Part shown: in pieces, positions 4,060 through 7,634 of the stretch
How the letters are laid out: every line of letters starts with the position of its first letter
How positions within the stretch are numbered: position 1 is the first letter of the stretch
From: an uncultured Clostridia bacterium
GTDB taxonomy: Bacteria; Bacillota; Clostridia; Oscillospirales; Ruminococcaceae
Assembly: GCA_937891895.1 (NCBI GenBank)
Contig: CALATN010000254.1
Span: forward strand, 1-7,634
DNA: 7,634 nucleotides
Reading direction: 5' to 3'
Notes under the pieces: model-generated
What the model was told of the DNA's origin: nothing
The model's database searches: none
What the model saw: only the letters and a program-made list of their open reading frames with translations
Program-made: the position numbers and the translations under genes

Positions 4060-4779
4060 ATGATTGAAAACAAAACGATTGAAACCGGAACAGTTTTTTA
4101 CACAGGCGATACCCACGGAAAGATATTTAAAATCACAAATGCGATCCGCAATGGTATACTTACTGCAAATGACACGATAGTAATCCTCGGTGACGCAGGG
4201 TTTAATTATTACGGCAATGATCTGGGCGACAAGCGGACAAAGTACAAGCTGAACGAGGTCGGCATTACTGTGTTCTGCATTCACGGCAACCACGAAATGC
4301 GTCCCGAAACGATACCGACCTATACCACTAAAGAGTGGCACGGCGGCACTGTTTACTACGAGGAAAAATATCCGAATATTCTCTTTGCCAAGGACGGCGA
4401 GATTTACGACCTTGACGGGCGGAAATCCATTGTTATCGGAGGTGCGTACTCCGTTGACAAGTTTTATCGTCTGCGGAACGGCTTTCACTGGTTTGAGGAC
4501 GAACAGCCTTCGGCTGAAACAAAGGCACGGGTTGAAGCTGTGCTTGACAGCTGTAACTGGGAGATTGACCAGGTGCTTACTCACACCTGCTCGTACAAAT
4601 ACATTCCTACGGAGGCATTTCTGCCAAGCATTGACCAGAGCACAGTTGACAACAGCACGGAAAAATGGCTTGACACCATTGAGGACAGGCTGAATTACAA
4701 ACGCTGGCTTTGCGGTCACTGGCATATTGACAAGCGTATTGACGATTTGCGGTTTGTTATGGAGGATATTATTGAGTAG
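4060..4779 (+). CDS. Calcineurin-like metallophosphoesterase (239 aa)
   Basis: The ATG at 4060 is 8 nt after GAGGTG (4046-4051). All family metal-site motifs are present in order: GDTHG (16-20; Asp17, His19), LGDAG (43-47; Asp45), HGNHE (75-79; Asn77, His78), His175 in LTHTC, and CGHWH (218-222; His220, His222). It should therefore be an active two-metal phosphomonoesterase or phosphodiesterase; the substrate cannot be read from sequence. Size is close to the lambda-phosphatase/PrpE-type single-domain enzymes, with an insertion at about 80-165 (KEWHGGTVYYEE, GGAYSVDKFYRLR) that probably shapes substrate choice. It lacks a signal peptide and is probably cytoplasmic. Next to KptA and a nucleotidyltransferase, it could act on phosphorylated RNA ends or on ADP-ribose cyclic phosphate, the KptA by-product; this is inference. 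The gap to the upstream gene is 44 nt and to the downstream gene 28 nt. Confidence 0.95.
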   Translation: MIENKTIETGTVFYTGDTHGKIFKITNAIRNGILTANDTIVILGDAGFNYYGNDLGDKRTKYKLNEVGITVFCIHGNHEMRPETIPTYTTKEWHGGTVYYEEKYPNILFAKDGEIYDLDGRKSIVIGGAYSVDKFYRLRNGFHWFEDEQPSAETKARVEAVLDSCNWEIDQVLTHTCSYKYIPTEAFLPSIDQSTVDNSTEKWLDTIEDRLNYKRWLCGHWHIDKRIDDLRFVMEDIIE

Positions 4780-4807
4780 CTGTACTCACGTCTGAAAGGA
4801 GCAGAAA

Positions 4808-4999
4808 ATGTCACTTAACAAGGCAATAGAACACGGCAAGGAGCACCGCAGACCCTATCGTGGAAGCAAGGCGGTTGACTATACCTGCCGAAATCACGGC
4901 ACTTGTGACTGGTGCAAAAGCAACCGTATGTACAACGAAAAACGTGAGCTTGAGAAAATGAAATGCAGGCTTGATGAAATCGATACTGACATAAAATGA
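4808..4999 (+). CDS. Small zinc-knuckle protein, CxxHGxCxxC (63 aa)
   Basis: The ATG at 4808 is 6 nt after AAGGAG (4796-4801). The N-terminus SLNKAIEHGKEHRRPYRGSK is followed by TCRNHGTCDWCKSNR, in which Cys27, His30, Cys33 and Cys36 form a plausible zinc site, and then a short charged helix (YNEKRELEKMKCRLDEI). I recall similar short proteins with an EHGKEHR.PY start and a C..HG.C..C knuckle as widespread unnamed genes in Clostridia and their prophages and integrative elements; no function is known to me. Rich in Lys/Arg, it might bind nucleic acid. The spacing (28 nt before, 27 nt after) places it inside the kptA operon. Confidence 0.85.
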   Translation: MSLNKAIEHGKEHRRPYRGSKAVDYTCRNHGTCDWCKSNRMYNEKRELEKMKCRLDEIDTDIK

Positions 5000-5026
5000 T
5001 AAAATAACTGAACGGAAGGTGAAAGA

Positions 5027-5488
5027 ATGTTAACTTGTCCACAGCACGGCTGGTCAGAGTTCCGACTTGAAAATACATCAAGATACTCATTAAGCTATTT
5101 GGATGATATTGCATTTGAATGGCTTCAACAAGCTATACACGGCTTGGAAAATTTATATCCTTTTTGCGTGAAGGGCAACCTTGAACCTGACAGGCTTTTA
5201 TGTGTTGTCAGTCATTGGCATTGTCACATAATTATAGAAAATGATGATAGGTGCCCTTTGGACAAAGACGAAATTATCCACGAGTTTTCTGATACAAATA
5301 TGCTTGATTTCTGCAGATATCTGTATGAGGATATAAGCAAAAATATAAATGAATGGGCTTCATTTGTTAGTTACAATAATGAAAATACAGAGGTAAAATT
5401 TCAGGAACTTACAAATCTGCTAGAGAAATTACGTCTTCTGATTATCTCTAAAGAAGAATATTTTGGGAAAGGTCACGGATTTTCTTAA
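5027..5488 (+). CDS. Hypothetical protein (153 aa)
   Basis: The ATG at 5027 is preceded by GGAAGGTG (5014-5021), and the gene lies 27 nt after the zinc-knuckle gene. The sequence is not recognised. It begins with MLTCPQHGWSEF, a single Cys-His pair that could be half of a metal site, followed by SYLDDIAFEWLQQAIHGLENLYP, a mixed strand region (LCVVSHWHCHIII) and a helical, acidic C-terminal half. It has no signal peptide or membrane segments. Size, acidity and the WL..AI.GLE segment resemble small immunity-type or regulatory proteins, but that is only an impression. Its A+T content is clearly higher than that of kptA and the phosphoesterase gene, which suggests a separate origin. No convincing terminator follows it. 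It is the last gene before the helicase's own promoter. Confidence 0.75.
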   Translation: MLTCPQHGWSEFRLENTSRYSLSYLDDIAFEWLQQAIHGLENLYPFCVKGNLEPDRLLCVVSHWHCHIIIENDDRCPLDKDEIIHEFSDTNMLDFCRYLYEDISKNINEWASFVSYNNENTEVKFQELTNLLEKLRLLIISKEEYFGKGHGFS

Positions 5489-5551
5489 AAACTGATTTCA
5501 ATACAACCGCACTCCAATAGAAGCAATAAACTTATGGATGCTTAATTCCGA

Positions 5552-5580
5552 TTGCTAAAACCACTTCCCTATGTTATACT
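5552..5580 (+). promoter_or_regulatory. Promoter of the RecQ-like helicase gene (extended -10)
   Basis: TTGCTA at 5552-5557 and TATACT at 5575-5580 are 17 nt apart, and TG at 5572-5573 gives an extended -10 (TGTTATACT). Transcription would start near 5587, about 26 nt before the ATG. An inverted repeat AGCAAT (5522-5527)/ATTGCT (5551-5556) overlaps the -35 box and could be an operator; it is short. The gap 5489-5612 holds nothing else I can support. Confidence 0.72.
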
Positions 5581-5612
5581 TATTACATATTACTGACAAG
5601 GGAGTGTTACAA

Positions 5613-7634
5613 ATGCAGGAATCAGACACATTGGCACGAGCAAAAGATTTGCTTAACAACCAATTCCACATAGATGGCGAACTGTTTGACTTTCAGGAGG
5701 AGTGCATTAAAAGAATCATAGATAAAAAGAAAAATGTATTCTGTATCCGTGAAACAGGTGCGGGCAAGTCGCTTTGCTATCAGATTCCTGCTCTTATGCT
5801 GGACAAATACCATTGTACTGTTGTAATCTCGCCCCTTATTGCTCTGATTGACGACCAGGTCAGGTCGCTCAGGGAAAACGGCATAGATGCTGAAGCTTTT
5901 CACTCACAAAGCCACAGCAAAGCTGAGCGAAAACGCATTGAAGAAGAAATTCTGCGTGGCGATAGAAAACCCAGACTCATTTACACCACTCCCGAAACCT
6001 TGCGTGCAAAGGCGGATTACTTTTTCAGCAAGCTTAAAATCTCCCTGCTTGTAATTGATGAGGCACACTGCGTTTCTGTATGGGGCAACGATTTCCGTCC
6101 GTCGTACAGGTGTATTCAGAATTTTATTGAGAATAAGCTTCGCACCGCTACTCCTCCCATAATTGCGGCGTTTACTGCAACTGTTGATGAGAAAATTTTT
6201 AAAGATGTTGCAACTAAGCTTAATATGGGGATTGAAAAAAGCGACTGCATAGGACAGCGTCCCAAAAAGGAATTTAAAATCGACAACAAATCGGGAAAGT
6301 ATGAAATATCTCTTTCTAACGGAAGTCTCCAAAGAAACAACAACGTATGCAAATTCATTATAAAACACAGGAATGAAAAGCTTCTTGTTTTCTTTTGCAG
6401 CAAAAAGTTGATGGAGAAAGTGAGTAAGAGACTGGAAAGTATGAGTAGTGGCCTTAAATTTGCAAAGTATTTCGGTGGCACCAACACCGACGAGGCAGCC
6501 AAGGCTAAAGAGAACGCTTTCAGACTTTTTTCAGAGGGCGAGGTCAATATTCTGCTGGCAACCTCTGCTTTCGGAATGGGCGTTGACATTGGTGATATAC
6601 GGCATATTATTCATGTCGGCTTTCCGCTTACAATGCTTGATTATATTCAGCAATGCGGTCGGGGTGGGCGTGACGGAATGGGTTGTGAATACAAGCTGTA
6701 CGCCTCACTCTCGGACATAAAGCGATGCGGCAGATTGATTTCCTCAAAGCAGCTTAAAATGTACCCCATGTCACGCTGTATAAAGATACAGCAAAAGGGT
6801 CGTGTAAAATTTGCTGAGGTAGTTGATTTCTGCCTTAACAATGCTTACGATGCCGACCCTGAGCTTATTGAGCAGTTTCGTAATAAGCTTGAAATGTATA
6901 TGAACAGTCCTGTTTTCGAGGAATATTGTCTCAACAAAAAGATTTATCAGCCGCTCATAAACACCTCTCCTGAGTTTGAGAAAGCAAGCTACTATGAAAA
7001 TATCCTTGCAGACGGGATATACTCGCTGTGGTATAACGGTGCGACAAGCTTTACTGCAAGAAAGCTGATTACCTGTGTTACAGGCAATGATAAAATCAGT
7101 CTGCACAATGAAAAGGCTGGTCATATAGAAGAAATTATAGACAAGTTGATAGTGAAGCATTACATTCCTGCAGAAAAACGACACACGGAAAACGGCAGGA
7201 CAAAATATTGCTTTACTCCAAAGGCAAATGAATGTATGCCTGACACATTTGCTTTACAGGAAACAGCCTTGCAGAATGGGCATATGTGTAACATTCCGAA
7301 CGGCGTACTCAAAGCGATGAGTGATTTTTCCGACAATTCACAGCGTAAGAAAAGGCTTGACGAGGACGCTGATGTTACGGTTGTGAAATACTATCTGCTT
7401 AAAGAATTCAACAGGATTTTCGATTACTCGAAAAAGCACGGTGCTGAAATAACCGACCCTGATTATGAAAAGGAAAAGTATTTTTATTATTGTGAGCGTC
7501 CCGAATCGTCGAATAAGATATTGTACAACCATTACGACATAAAGGCAGTTGGTGATAAATGCACGGGAATGTACAAGGCAACAGGCTTTTCTTTCAGCAT
7601 CGGGCAGATGCACAAAATTGTGTGTATTATATTG
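5613..7634 (+). CDS. RecQ-like superfamily 2 DEAH-box helicase (3' partial, 674 codons)
   Basis: The ATG at 5613 is 8 nt after AAGGGAG (5598-5604), and the frame stays open to the window end. ATP-driven 3'-5' DNA unwinding is expected. RecQ motifs in order: FDFQEE (25-30, motif 0), ETGAGKSLCYQIP (47-59, Walker A), ISPLIALIDDQV (72-83), DEAHC (149-153, Walker B), VSVWGNDFRPSY (154-165, RecQ aromatic loop), TAT (188-190, motif III), LLATSAFGMGVDIG (about 314-327, motif V) and QQCGRGGRDG (346-355, motif VI). Differences from housekeeping RecQ: RETGAGKS where RecQ has PTGGGKS, Val and Asn in the aromatic loop where RecQ has Gln and His, GRGGRDG for GRAGRDG, and no four-Cys zinc cluster after motif VI. 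The region from about 400 to the end is unlike the RecQ winged-helix/HRDC arrangement and is not recognised, apart from a possible winged helix near 500-560. It therefore belongs to a RecQ-like accessory group, often linked to mobile elements or defence, and is not recQ itself. Confidence 0.9.
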   Translation, partial: MQESDTLARAKDLLNNQFHIDGELFDFQEECIKRIIDKKKNVFCIRETGAGKSLCYQIPALMLDKYHCTVVISPLIALIDDQVRSLRENGIDAEAFHSQSHSKAERKRIEEEILRGDRKPRLIYTTPETLRAKADYFFSKLKISLLVIDEAHCVSVWGNDFRPSYRCIQNFIENKLRTATPPIIAAFTATVDEKIFKDVATKLNMGIEKSDCIGQRPKKEFKIDNKSGKYEISLSNGSLQRNNNVCKFIIKHRNEKLLVFFCSKKLMEKVSKRLESMSSGLKFAKYFGGTNTDEAAKAKENAFRLFSEGEVNILLATSAFGMGVDIGDIRHIIHVGFPLTMLDYIQQCGRGGRDGMGCEYKLYASLSDIKRCGRLISSKQLKMYPMSRCIKIQQKGRVKFAEVVDFCLNNAYDADPELIEQFRNKLEMYMNSPVFEEYCLNKKIYQPLINTSPEFEKASYYENILADGIYSLWYNGATSFTARKLITCVTGNDKISLHNEKAGHIEEIIDKLIVKHYIPAEKRHTENGRTKYCFTPKANECMPDTFALQETALQNGHMCNIPNGVLKAMSDFSDNSQRKKRLDEDADVTVVKYYLLKEFNRIFDYSKKHGAEITDPDYEKEKYFYYCERPESSNKILYNHYDIKAVGDKCTGMYKATGFSFSIGQMHKIVCIIL

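Noticed and set aside
4033..4725. 230-codon open frame on the - strand under the phosphoesterase gene
   Set aside because: It is antisense to a gene with all five metallophosphoesterase motifs and has no domain of its own. The same applies to the other antisense frames under kptA and the helicase.
5520..5556. Terminator after the 153-aa gene
   Set aside because: AGCAAT/ATTGCT and AAGCA/TGCTT can pair, but stems are 5-6 bp and no T run follows. At most it is an operator near the helicase -35 box.
1..7634. Insertion sequences, integrase, attachment sites, tRNA or rRNA genes
   Set aside because: No transposase or recombinase motifs, no flanking inverted or target-site repeats and no cloverleaf or rRNA segments were seen, although the gene content looks accessory.

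Overview
The window looks like accessory chromosome of a low-to-mid G+C Gram-positive anaerobe, most likely a Clostridia/Ruminococcus-type gut bacterium. The reasons are strong AGGAGG-type ribosome binding sites, SigA-type TTGACA/TATAAT promoters with 17-bp spacers, U-rich intrinsic terminators, and small families common in that group (DUF6809-like, LytTR + DUF3021). The genus is inferred; no rRNA or tRNA gene is present.

Left part (1-594, + strand): the last 24 codons of an unrecognised gene, a DUF6809-like 89-aa protein, then a stand-alone RNA gene. This has a perfect TTGACA-17-TATAAT promoter, two tandem 42-nt repeats and a strong terminator. Each repeat can fold as a small hairpin whose GGG loop can pair with a CCC just downstream, as an H-type pseudoknot. 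That layout (promoter, tandem pseudoknot repeats, terminator) matches type III toxin-antitoxin antitoxin RNAs (ToxI/CptI type), but no toxin gene follows: a second hairpin and a convergent operon come next. It is either an orphan or decayed antitoxin, or a new repeat sRNA.

Middle left (592-2045, - strand): a three-gene operon transcribed leftward from its own promoter. It encodes a LytTR DNA-binding regulator without a receiver domain, a four-helix DUF3021 membrane protein and a six-helix DUF7010-like membrane protein. The cistrons are nearly touching or overlapping.

Middle right (2046-5488, + strand): a divergent TTGACA-17-TATACT promoter drives a leader of about 190 nt carrying a 24-codon ORF, a perfect 10-bp hairpin over that ORF's Shine-Dalgarno sequence, and a strong intrinsic terminator ending 3 nt before the ribosome binding site of kptA. 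The 3' arm of the SD hairpin can instead pair with the 5' arm of the terminator, so the leader reads as a transcription attenuator controlled by translation of the small ORF. Behind it lie kptA (RNA 2'-phosphotransferase, Tpt1), a pol-beta-type nucleotidyltransferase, a calcineurin-like metallophosphoesterase, a tiny CxxHGxCxxC zinc-knuckle protein and an unrecognised 153-aa protein, with gaps of 18-44 nt. The first three make a plausible RNA-end or nucleotide-modification cassette.

Right end (5489-7634, + strand): a promoter with an extended -10 and a RecQ-like DEAH helicase that runs off the window after 674 codons. Its helicase core is complete, but the usual RecQ zinc-binding Cys cluster is missing and the C-terminal part is not recognised.
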